Notes under the pieces: model-generated
Database searches by the model: none
What the model saw: the letters and a program-made list of their open reading frames with translations, nothing else
What the model was told of the DNA's origin: nothing
In this document: in pieces, positions 1 to 7,355 of the stretch
How positions within the stretch are numbered: the first letter of the stretch is position 1
Layout of the letters: every line of letters starts with the position of its first letter
Made by a program: the position numbers and the translations under genes
Assembly (NCBI RefSeq): GCF_003337245.1
Contig: NZ_QPJE01000015.1
Coordinates: 1 to 55,537, forward strand
Direction of reading: 5' to 3'
Origin: Halanaerobium sp. MA284_MarDTE_T2
GTDB lineage: Bacteria; Bacillota; Halanaerobiia; Halanaerobiales; Halanaerobiaceae
DNA: 55,537 nt

Positions 1-27
1 TTATTAGCTAAACATAATAATTGAAAT

Positions 28-426
28 TCAAAACCGTCTGCTATTTTCTCGGGGCAAGCCCACGAGGTTTGCTAGCAGACTATAACTTCTATCACACTTT
101 GTTACTACACCCCTGCCGGGAACATCTTTTATTGCCCCTACCGGACAGACACTTACACACATATGGCAGCCAATACATCTGTCTTCATTGATTACTACTG
201 CCCCTGTCTCATTTCTGCCAATAGCGCTGGCAGGACAGACATCCATACAGAGTGGGTCCTCACACTGTAAACAGGTAAGAGGAACGGTCACCATCTCCTC
301 CGGAAAATAAACTGCTTTGATAAGTGCCCGCATCGGATTAAATTCTCCTTCTTTTGTCATTGAGCACACCAGTTCACAGTCACGACATCCAGTACATTTT
401 TCAGGTTCGATAACAATTTTTTTCAA
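28..426 (-). CDS. 4Fe-4S ferredoxin, C-terminally altered
   Basis: Polyferredoxin of the HycB/CooF/AOR-associated electron-carrier type, probably passing electrons to a cytoplasmic oxidoreductase. Cysteines fall in clusters at residues 11/14/17/21, 52/55/60/64 and 84/87/90/94, each followed by P or S as in 4Fe-4S motifs. A further Cys at 111 (KCD) is where family members normally begin the last cluster motif; here the frame instead runs into a palindromic repeat at about 44-95 and stops, giving 132 residues where relatives are usually longer. The start is TTG at 426, with GGGAGGGG seven bases upstream. A GC-rich structured leader lies just upstream (455-549). The oxidoreductase partner is not in the window. 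Confident as a ferredoxin; function of the altered C-terminus unknown. Confidence 0.85.
   Translation of the reverse strand: MKKIVIEPEKCTGCRDCELVCSMTKEGEFNPMRALIKAVYFPEEMVTVPLTCLQCEDPLCMDVCPASAIGRNETGAVVINEDRCIGCHMCVSVCPVGAIKDVPGRGVVTKCDRSYSLLANLVGLPRENSRRF
44..95. repeat. Palindromic repeat, copy A
   Basis: A hairpin with arms GTCTGCTA (45-52) and TAGCAGAC, and an inner CTCG/CGAG stem, is followed by TATAACTTCTATCAC. It shares CGGGGCAAGC, a GGTTT-CTAG segment and AACTTCTAT in the same order with a sequence at 27461-27515. It forms the 3' end of the ferredoxin frame. It resembles subterminal hairpins of IS200/IS605-type ends or REP-like elements; no transposase is nearby. Confidence 0.5.
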
Positions 427-454
427 CTGTAAATCCCCTCCCTTTATATTTTAT

Positions 455-549
455 ATCCTCCTTTGCACAATGGCAGGCCATAGAATTACTCCTATAACCC
501 TGACGCCTGAGCCGCCTAAATATAGGTGGAGACAGGTCGGAAGAAGATT
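455..549 (-). ncRNA. Structured RNA leader, possible Moco/tungsten cofactor riboswitch
   Basis: On the minus strand, directly before the ferredoxin, a GC-rich block stands out from AT-rich surroundings. It can close with a basal stem pairing AUCUUCUU (about 549-541) with AAGGAGGAU (463-455). Inside are a hairpin CCACCU/AGGCGG, a hairpin AUAG/CUAU, and CAGG/CCUG pairing. This is riboswitch-like architecture. A Moco/Tuco assignment is inference from the downstream ferredoxin and the tungstate transporter in the window, since such leaders are known before AOR-type ferredoxin and cofactor genes. No terminator was seen between it and the TTG start, so translational control is more likely. It could be another RNA class. 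Confidence 0.45.
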
Positions 550-553
550 GTAA

Positions 554-916
554 ACAGCTTAATATTTAAATTGATATTTAAAAAATTATAATATTTGCCT
601 TTTTATGTTTTTTGTGTTTATAAATATTTTTCTACAAATATATTTCTATAAAAATTTAAAAATACCTTTTAAAATTAACTAATTTTCATACAATTTGTAA
701 AATTTTCAGTTCTTTAATAAATGTTATAAAATCTAAATAGCACCGATTGAATCATATTATCTCTTTAATTTTTAAAAAAATTATCAGATTAACTGGATTT
801 TAAACATGATATCAGATAAAATTTATATAAATCAACTACATATATATAATTCTGCTGTAAAATGTGGCTGAAAAATACTGATTTGTAAAAAAATTAAAAT
901 TAAGGGTGAATAAACT
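554..916. other. Gene-free AT-rich intergenic region
   Basis: The divergent gap between the ferredoxin leader and the M20 amidohydrolase is very AT-rich. It must contain promoters for both directions, and a TATAAT-like box occurs near 590 on the minus strand, but I could not pair it convincingly with a -35. No ORF, repeat or hairpin of note was seen. Confidence 0.5.
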
Positions 917-2104
917 ATGAATAGCAATTCGGATTTAAAAAAACTTCGGGAATCTCTTTTTTCTGAAATAGAAAATTTAAAAGAAGAAGCCTTTTACATC
1001 AATGATTATATTGCTGAAAATCCTGAATTAGGTTACAGAGAATACAAAGCTGCCTCTCTACTAACAGAAATTCTTGCTGACCACAATTTTAGCATAGAAA
1101 AAAATCTCTCAGGTATCGAAACTGCTTTCAGGGCCAGCTATAATTTTAATGGAGATGGACCGACTATTGCTTTTCTCTGTGAATATGATGCACTGCCGAA
1201 TATAGGACATGGCTGTGGACACAATATGATTGCAGCAATGAGTACAGCTGCCGGAATTGCTTTAAGTAAACTGAACATAAAAGGAGGTAAAATTGTAGTT
1301 ATCGGCTGTCCGGCTGAAGAAACAGGTGGAGCTAAAGTACAGATGACAGAAACAGGTGTTTTTGATAATATAGACTGTGCAATGCTTCTCCATCCTTCCA
1401 ATATTAATCAGGTCTATTCTACAACACTGGCAATAAAAGCAATTCAGTTTAATTTTCATGGTCAAACTGCTCATGCTGCTGGAGCTCCAGAGAAGGGCAT
1501 AAATGCACTGGATGGAGTAATACAGTTTTTTAATGGCATTAATGCACTGCGAGAACATTTGCGGGATGATGCTCGGATACATGGTATTATTACAAATGGT
1601 GGAGAAGCTGCCAATATTGTACCCGATGAAGCTGAAGCTCAATTCTACTTCAGGGCCAGAGATAAAAAATACCTGCAGGAAATTATCAAAAAAGCGGAAA
1701 ATACTGCTGAAGGAGCAGCTTTAATGACAGGATGTAAAGTCGAATGGAAGGAATACGAAAATCCCAATGATGATCTCAGACCAAATCGGATGCTGGCAGA
1801 TATTTTTGAGCAGAGTATGAAAGAAATCGGAACCAATAAAATAGAACCAGCAGCACACCACTACGGATCATCAGATATGGGAAATGTGAGTCATGTTATC
1901 CCTGTTATTCACCCATATATTAATCTGGGCAGTGAACTTACAGGACATACAAGAGAACTCGCAGAAAAAACCACTACTAAAGAAGGTCATACTGTTTTGA
2001 TAGATGGAATAAAAGCTCTGGCACTAACAGGACTTAAAATTTATGGTGACAGGCAAAAATTAGAAAAAATAAAAAAAGAATTTAAAAAAACCTGCTCTAA
2101 TTAA
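917..2104 (+). CDS. M20 family amidohydrolase / peptidase
   Basis: Cytoplasmic metal-dependent amidohydrolase of the M20D group (AbgB/ACY1L2-like), which cleaves N-acyl or dipeptide bonds. Residues 88-102 carry CEYDALPNIGHGCGH, with Cys100 and His102 as expected metal ligands. PAEETGG at 132-138 holds the catalytic and metal-binding glutamates, a later LHPSN supplies another histidine, and the dimerisation insert begins near GQTAHAAG. The 395-residue length is normal. It is transcribed alone; its stop overlaps that of otsB on the other strand inside a terminator loop. Substrate cannot be set from sequence; p-aminobenzoyl-glutamate or beta-alanyl dipeptides are possibilities from relatives. 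Confidence 0.85.
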   Translation: MNSNSDLKKLRESLFSEIENLKEEAFYINDYIAENPELGYREYKAASLLTEILADHNFSIEKNLSGIETAFRASYNFNGDGPTIAFLCEYDALPNIGHGCGHNMIAAMSTAAGIALSKLNIKGGKIVVIGCPAEETGGAKVQMTETGVFDNIDCAMLLHPSNINQVYSTTLAIKAIQFNFHGQTAHAAGAPEKGINALDGVIQFFNGINALREHLRDDARIHGIITNGGEAANIVPDEAEAQFYFRARDKKYLQEIIKKAENTAEGAALMTGCKVEWKEYENPNDDLRPNRMLADIFEQSMKEIGTNKIEPAAHHYGSSDMGNVSHVIPVIHPYINLGSELTGHTRELAEKTTTKEGHTVLIDGIKALALTGLKIYGDRQKLEKIKKEFKKTCSN

Positions 2105-2114
2105 AGCAGGTTTT
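2087..2114. terminator. Bidirectional terminator holding two overlapping stop codons
   Basis: AAAACCTGCT (2087-2096) pairs perfectly with AGCAGGTTTT (2105-2114) around an 8-base loop. The loop contains the TAA of the M20 gene (2102-2104) and the complement of the otsB stop (2101-2103). A-tracts on one side and T-tracts on the other make it usable in both directions. Confidence 0.85.
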
Positions 2115-2892
2115 GCAAAAATAAATATACTTCTTCTGGATTATTTAGATAATATTCAGCAGATGTGTGTAAATCACCACTATTTTTTACGTAAATACTC
2201 AATCCTTTTTCAATTACAGCAAACGCATCTTCATCAGTCCTATCATCACCAAGATAAATATTATACCCACTATTAAGATTATACTGTTTTTTAAATCTGT
2301 CAGCTATATAATTTACTGCTTTTCCCTTATTCCAACCAGCAGGCCTAATTTCTACAACCTGACGTCCGGAAATAACTTCCAGATTATCTAAAGATAATTT
2401 TTTAATTTTAGTTTCCAAAGTTTTTTGGACAGATACTTTCTCCAGATCATTATTACAGTGAAAAGCAGCTGCAAAACCCTTATCCTCAATTTTTATATCA
2501 TCATTTATTTTTAATTCAATATCTGATAATAATTCTTCAAATACAGATCTAAATTCATCTTTTTTATAAATGGGATAAATAACCTCTTCTGCAAAATTGA
2601 GATCAATTTCCAGTCCATGGCTTCCTGCATAATTTAAACCCTTTAATTTCAGCATAGACTCCAGATCATTTAGTGCTCTCCCGGAAATCAAGCATATATA
2701 TAGATCTGACCTGCAAAGCAGCCTTTTTAATACCGCTTTAATTCCCGGAAAAGCATCTGCCTGCTCCGGTTTATCAGAAAAAGGAGCCAGAGTACCATCA
2801 TAATCGAGAAAAAGAAAAATATTTTCTGCTGCTTCAATTTTATTTTTTACTTCTTTTAGACTTCTCTCCTGCAGAAGGTATTTTTTATTCAT
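2101..2892 (-). CDS. otsB: Trehalose-6-phosphate phosphatase
   Basis: HAD-superfamily phosphatase converting trehalose-6-phosphate to trehalose, a compatible solute. The HAD motifs are visible: DYDGT with nucleophile Asp30 and Asp32, LISGR near 68-72, GWNKGKAV near 187-193, and GDDRTDED at 215-222. The 263-residue length fits OtsB. It overlaps the end of otsA by 8 bp, so the two are translationally coupled and transcribed together. Its own stop sits in the bidirectional terminator shared with the M20 gene. Confidence 0.93.
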   Translation of the reverse strand: MNKKYLLQERSLKEVKNKIEAAENIFLFLDYDGTLAPFSDKPEQADAFPGIKAVLKRLLCRSDLYICLISGRALNDLESMLKLKGLNYAGSHGLEIDLNFAEEVIYPIYKKDEFRSVFEELLSDIELKINDDIKIEDKGFAAAFHCNNDLEKVSVQKTLETKIKKLSLDNLEVISGRQVVEIRPAGWNKGKAVNYIADRFKKQYNLNSGYNIYLGDDRTDEDAFAVIEKGLSIYVKNSGDLHTSAEYYLNNPEEVYLFLQNLL

Positions 2893-4303
2893 ATACTTCA
2901 GCCCACTGCTTTAAAAAAGAATCTCTCCACCAGTTAATATCATATTTTTTCAGCTTTTCTTTTTCAATCTTTAGACGCTCTTTCCTTTCTTTTTTCGGCA
3001 TTGTTAGAGCACTATAAATGGAATCTGCTATTTCTTCCTGGTTATATGGATTTACAATCAGCGCATTATCAAGGTACTCTGCCGCACCGGCAAATTCTGA
3101 CAGTATCAGTACCCCATCTTCCTGGACAGCAAGATATTCTTTTGCCACTAAATTCATCCCATCTATCAGAGGAGTAATCAGTGCTGCATCTGCTGCTTTA
3201 TAATAGGGGAGGAGCTTTTCCTGTGGTAAGGAACCATAAAAATATTTAACCGGTACCCAGTTATCTTTTTGATATTTCCCATTGATTTCAGCAATCTTTT
3301 TATTTATTTTTTCCCTCATCTTCTCATATTCAGCCACTTTATTTCTGCTTGGGGAAACACGCTGAAGAACTGTCACTCTACCTCTATATTCAGGATATTT
3401 TTCAAAAAATTTATCGATCCCTTTAAGCCTCTGCCAGATGCCTTTGGTATAATCAAGGCGGTCAACTCCAAAAATCAATTTTTCTATATTATATCTCTTT
3501 TTTATTTTTTCTGCTTCTTTATAATAATTTTTGTTATCAATTAATTTAGAAAATTTATCATAATCTATTCCCAATGGTATACTGCTTATCTTAGTTTTTC
3601 TACATTTGTACTTTATTTCCTGTTTCCGATAGTTAACTTCTGCTCCGATCTGATCTGCACAGCTGATAAAATTATATAAAAATAATTCTGTGTGAAAAGC
3701 AATAAAATCCGACTGCAGCAAATTCTCTAAAATTTCTTTTCTCCAGGGAATGGTTCTAAATGCTTCCCAGGCAGGCCAGGGAATATGCCAGAAAACAGAA
3801 ATTTTAGTTTGATCAGCTCTTTCTTTAATCATCCCCGGCACAAGAGCAAGGTGATAATCATGTATCCAGACCAGATCATTTTCTTTAATTTCTTCAATAA
3901 TACTGTCTGCATATTTTCTATTAACCGTCTTATAGCTGTTCCAGTAATATTCTTTAAAATTAGCTTTGCTGATAAACGTGTGACAGATAGGCCACATAAC
4001 TTCATTGGAAAAACCATAATAAAACCCATCCTGCTCATCAGAACTCAATCTAATTCTCTTAAGAGTATATCCATTTTCATCAGGAACCTTCACCTTATTA
4101 TCTCCATCTACCACTTCAAAATCAGCATCTCCTCTTCCCCAGGCAATCCAGAGGCCGCCTTCTTCCTGCATAAGTGGATCTAAACCGGTAGTTAACCCAC
4201 CAGCTAACTTCACTTTTTCTATTCTATCATCTATAAATTCATGTTTATAAGGTTCTCCATTGGAAACAAGTACTAGTCTGCTTTCAGAAAGGTCTGCTCC
4301 CAT
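2885..4303 (-). CDS. otsA: Trehalose-6-phosphate synthase
   Basis: GT20 glycosyltransferase making trehalose-6-phosphate from a nucleotide-glucose and glucose-6-phosphate. Recognisable segments are VWIHDYHLALVPGMI, the GVDRLDYTKG phosphate/nucleotide-binding motif, and the C-terminal DGMNLVAKEYLAVQ. ATG at 4303 is preferred because GAGGGGG lies nine bases upstream and the protein then begins MGADLSESRLVLVSNGEPY. An in-frame upstream ATG at 4369 would add 22 non-family residues. It is first in the otsA-otsB operon, consistent with osmolyte production in a saline habitat. Confidence 0.93.
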   Translation of the reverse strand: MGADLSESRLVLVSNGEPYKHEFIDDRIEKVKLAGGLTTGLDPLMQEEGGLWIAWGRGDADFEVVDGDNKVKVPDENGYTLKRIRLSSDEQDGFYYGFSNEVMWPICHTFISKANFKEYYWNSYKTVNRKYADSIIEEIKENDLVWIHDYHLALVPGMIKERADQTKISVFWHIPWPAWEAFRTIPWRKEILENLLQSDFIAFHTELFLYNFISCADQIGAEVNYRKQEIKYKCRKTKISSIPLGIDYDKFSKLIDNKNYYKEAEKIKKRYNIEKLIFGVDRLDYTKGIWQRLKGIDKFFEKYPEYRGRVTVLQRVSPSRNKVAEYEKMREKINKKIAEINGKYQKDNWVPVKYFYGSLPQEKLLPYYKAADAALITPLIDGMNLVAKEYLAVQEDGVLILSEFAGAAEYLDNALIVNPYNQEEIADSIYSALTMPKKERKERLKIEKEKLKKYDINWWRDSFLKQWAEVYE

Positions 4304-4440
4304 TTTTAACAACCCCCTCATCTCCTTATTATTAATATTAACAGCTAATATGACAGGTGTCAAAAGCATAATCTTAATTTCCTTAATTTTCTAACAAATT
4401 GTAGTTAAAATTTTTCTGCTGTGTTATAATAAAGTTAAAT

Positions 4441-4470
4441 AAAGATTTAAGAAAGAAAGATTTAAGAAAG
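4441..4470 (+). repeat. Perfect 15-bp tandem duplication over the RBS
   Basis: AAAGATTTAAGAAAG occurs twice back to back (4441-4455 and 4456-4470), directly before GGATGAATATCTTG. The second copy supplies the AAGAAAGGA Shine-Dalgarno region of the kinase-nuclease fusion gene. Copy number could change translation through slipped-strand mispairing. Confidence 0.75.
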
Positions 4471-4480
4471 GATGAATATC

Positions 4481-5446
4481 TTGCAAATTATAACTATTTC
4501 CAGACAGACAGCAAGTGGTGGTGACGAAATAGCAGAAGAACTTGCAAATCGGCTGGGGCTAAAACTTATTAATCGTGATTTTATTTTAAAAAACTGGCTC
4601 CCCCAGGTTGCTGATGAACATCAGCTGCATATGCTTCAGCAGAGTTCCAAATTTTACACCAAAGCAATAGATAATAAATCCGATAATAATCAGACTTTTG
4701 CTGATTACATAGAAAAAAAATTAATAGAGCTGGCTGAAACACAGAATTTATTAATTGTAGGGTTGGGGTCTCATGTAATATTCCGCCATCACCCTGGTGG
4801 TATCCATATCAAGATAGCAGCTTCTCAGGAACAGAGAATAAAAAAACTAAATAAAAAATATGGCCTTCCCCGAGAACAGGCTGAACGGTCAATTGAATTA
4901 AGTGACCGCAAGCGGAGGCGCTATGTATGGAGAGTTTTTAATGAAGACTGGTCAGATCTCACCCTTTATCATATTTCTCTAAACAGTGATGGATTATCTA
5001 CAGAACAGGCTCTTACAATTTTAATGAGTTTAATAGACTGCAAAAAAGAAAATCCGGAACCACTTGCTGATCCTGAAAAAAAAGAAAAACCTGAAAAAGA
5101 AAAAACAGAATATAATTTTGCCCATCCCAGTGAAAAAGAATTTGCCAAAATACTGGACATGCACCACATTAAATGGAAATATGAGCCGACAGAATTTCCT
5201 CTCGAGTGGGATGCTGAAGGTAATATCAGAATGGGATTTAGACCGGACTTTTATTTGACTGAATATGATACTTATATTGAATTAACAACAATGAACCGCA
5301 AATATGTTACAGAAAAAAACAAAAAAGTTCGCCTGCTGCAGGAAATTTATCCACATATAAATATAAAGATTGTTTACAAAAAAGACTTTAACAGCCTTAT
5401 TGATAAGTTTGAATTAAATGGAAATAGTGAGGAGGAAAATAAATGA
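4481..5446 (+). CDS. Cytidylate-kinase-like protein fused to PD-(D/E)XK-like domain
   Basis: Two-domain protein of about 321 residues. The N-terminal ~190 residues match the cytidylate kinase-like family (ITISRQTASGGDEIAEELA, with the lysine-less loop typical of that family). A charged Lys/Glu/Pro linker follows. The last ~105 residues resemble a PD-(D/E)XK nuclease fold: a helix with SEKEF, then RPDFYLTEYDTYIELT, a PD...ExT arrangement lacking the usual lysine. TTG at 4481 is preferred since AAAGGA lies eight bases upstream; an ATG at 4472 is too close to the RBS. Its stop overlaps the HPRT start by 4 bp (ATGA). Kinase and nuclease activities are both inferred. Confidence 0.7.
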   Translation: MQIITISRQTASGGDEIAEELANRLGLKLINRDFILKNWLPQVADEHQLHMLQQSSKFYTKAIDNKSDNNQTFADYIEKKLIELAETQNLLIVGLGSHVIFRHHPGGIHIKIAASQEQRIKKLNKKYGLPREQAERSIELSDRKRRRYVWRVFNEDWSDLTLYHISLNSDGLSTEQALTILMSLIDCKKENPEPLADPEKKEKPEKEKTEYNFAHPSEKEFAKILDMHHIKWKYEPTEFPLEWDAEGNIRMGFRPDFYLTEYDTYIELTTMNRKYVTEKNKKVRLLQEIYPHINIKIVYKKDFNSLIDKFELNGNSEEENK

Positions 5447-5973
5447 GAGAAGATGAAAGATTGGGGAAAATAGTACTGTCAAAAGAAAAAATAAAAAATC
5501 GAATTTCAGAATTAGCTGACGAAATTAATGCTGATTATCAGAATAAAGAGTTAATAGTTGTAAGTATCTTAAAAAGTTCTCTCTATTTTATGGCTGACCT
5601 GACAAGAAAGCTGGACCTTCCATTAAAACTTGATTTTTTAGAGTTAAGCCACTCCACAAATGAAGACAATACAGGTGTTATAAGAGTTATTAGAGATTTA
5701 GAATTTAGTATCACCGGCAGAGAAATTCTGGTGATAGAAAATATAATAAAAACAGGTTTAACCCACAGCTATCTTCTAAAAAATCTAAAAGCACGCAGCC
5801 CTGCCGGAATAAGCATCTGTACACTGCTTAATAATACTGATAAAAAACTAGTTGAACTTCCTATAGATTATGTTGGATTTGAAATATCTGAGCATTTTGT
5901 TGTAGGATATGGACTGGATTATAAAGAGAAATATAGAAATTTACCTTATATTGTAGAATATAATATAGAATAG
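5443..5973 (+). CDS. Hypoxanthine phosphoribosyltransferase-like protein, active site degenerate
   Basis: The 176-residue protein follows the HPRT fold end to end, including DYVGFEI and VVGYGLDYKEKYRNLPYI. Key motifs deviate from the family. The PPi loop LKGS is LKSS (43-46). The PRPP motif EDIIDTG is ENIIKTG (99-105), so the catalytic Asp position is Lys. The purine-contacting DK segment is NN (130-131). It probably cannot do normal base salvage and may be a binding or regulatory protein. It is translationally coupled (4-bp overlap) to the kinase-nuclease fusion. Family membership is secure; loss of activity is inference from these substitutions. Confidence 0.8.
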   Translation: MREDERLGKIVLSKEKIKNRISELADEINADYQNKELIVVSILKSSLYFMADLTRKLDLPLKLDFLELSHSTNEDNTGVIRVIRDLEFSITGREILVIENIIKTGLTHSYLLKNLKARSPAGISICTLLNNTDKKLVELPIDYVGFEISEHFVVGYGLDYKEKYRNLPYIVEYNIE

Positions 5974-6003
5974 AAAACAGTAATATATCTGCTGTTAACC
6001 CTT

Positions 6004-6978
6004 TCATATCTGCAGTTTTTCATCTGCCAGTATTAATCGTCCATCAATCTCAACCCGAGGCTTTCTAATAACAAGATCAAGATGGGCAGGGGCAGTATTA
6101 GAAACACCAAAACTATTACCTTCTCCAATGCCAAGATGTAGAGTGCCAAATTTGCTCTCATCTTCTCCCATACTTCCTTTACCAAATTCAGAGTTTGGAT
6201 TACAGCCAATACCAATTTCAACAATATTATAGATATTTTCACAGTTGAAAAATGCCAGCAGCTTACTAAACTTTTGTGCTGACCTGCCCCCCTTAATTTC
6301 AGTAATACACCCCTGCTGAATTTCTATTTCGACAGGCCTATCAACATATCCACCGGGAATAATTACTCCATCAACAACAAATATTCCATTTAAAGTTCCA
6401 ACATCCGGTCCAACTGCGACTTCAATATTGGGAAAGGGTGACCAGCTGCCCGCTTTATCTGCCAGTCCTGTCTGTTTAACACTCTCTCTACCACACAATT
6501 CTGCAGTAAAATCTGTGCCAGCCTCAGAACTTACAGAAATAGTTTTTCCTTCGGTCATTAAATTTCCTATCTTATCTATTATTTTTTTCTGTTCTTTAAA
6601 ATCAACATCTAATGCTGAAGAATCAAAAAGTTCTTCACTGCAGTCTGGGATACTTATAATCCTTGTGCCAGATTCAACTGCTTTTCTTCTTGCTGCTGAA
6701 TTAGTTAAAGAATAAACTGCTGCCAGTACAGCCGCATCTGCTCTGCATAAAGCAGATATAGCAGGTTCAGGCGGATTTTCTCCATGAGAACTTCTTTTAA
6801 AAAAATTAACTACAGCAGCCTCAGCTCCAAGTTCTTTACCATATTCTGCTAACACTTCTGCAACTTTTTTATTTTCAAAATCTGAAACTATGAGCAAGTT
6901 TTCTTTTTCACCAACATTCATACAATCTTTCAGAATTATTTCAGCACCTTTTTTTAAATTTTTAAGACTCAACTTCAT
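6004..6978 (-). CDS. M29-like leucyl aminopeptidase
   Basis: Cytoplasmic metallo-aminopeptidase-like protein of about 324 residues (aminopeptidase T/M29 and related family). The C-terminal half carries the expected pattern of acidic and histidine ligands: VEIGIGCNP, GTLHLGIGEG and PAHLDLV. ATG at 6978 sits immediately after GGGAGGA, which is tight; TTG at 6972 would have a better seven-base spacing and begin LSLKNLKKG, so the true start could be either. It is monocistronic and convergent with the HPRT-like gene. Peptide specificity cannot be read from sequence. Confidence 0.75.
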   Translation of the reverse strand: MKLSLKNLKKGAEIILKDCMNVGEKENLLIVSDFENKKVAEVLAEYGKELGAEAAVVNFFKRSSHGENPPEPAISALCRADAAVLAAVYSLTNSAARRKAVESGTRIISIPDCSEELFDSSALDVDFKEQKKIIDKIGNLMTEGKTISVSSEAGTDFTAELCGRESVKQTGLADKAGSWSPFPNIEVAVGPDVGTLNGIFVVDGVIIPGGYVDRPVEIEIQQGCITEIKGGRSAQKFSKLLAFFNCENIYNIVEIGIGCNPNSEFGKGSMGEDESKFGTLHLGIGEGNSFGVSNTAPAHLDLVIRKPRVEIDGRLILADEKLQI

Positions 6979-7355
6979 TCCTCCCTGATAATTAAGTATT
7001 ACAGCTATTTTATAATATATTATTGTTTTTCTCAATTTTATTATGCATTATTTTCCTATTATTTATATTTTTCTACATTAATTAATATATAGTTAATCAC
7101 TCATATATAAAATATAGCTATTCAGTATAAGATATTATTATTTTAGTATTAATTATAGATGGTATATAATTATCAGTAGAATATGATTTTGTGAATATAA
7201 TATTATTTAAAGAGAGGTGACAGGTATTTTTTTGCTTTTTTTTGCGAATTTAAGAACAAAGTTTTTATAAATAATATTTCTGCATATAATAATTTTAATT
7301 ATGCTCTTTATTAATATAATTATTAAATCTAAAGATATATGAGGGAGGTAACAAA
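6979..7355. other. AT-rich divergent intergenic region
   Basis: The gap between the aminopeptidase and the YeeE/YedE gene contains a TATAAT near 7284 that could serve the transporter, without a clear -35. A GAGAGGTGACAGG stretch at about 7211 looks like a ribosome site but is followed by no credible ORF. No strong hairpin was found. Confidence 0.4.

Noticed and set aside
4472-4480. ATG start of the kinase-nuclease fusion at 4472.
   Set aside because: It directly abuts the Shine-Dalgarno; TTG at 4481 has normal spacing and the family N-terminus.
7211-7250. GAGAGGTGACAGG as an RBS for a small gene before the YeeE transporter.
   Set aside because: No start codon with a meaningful open frame follows.
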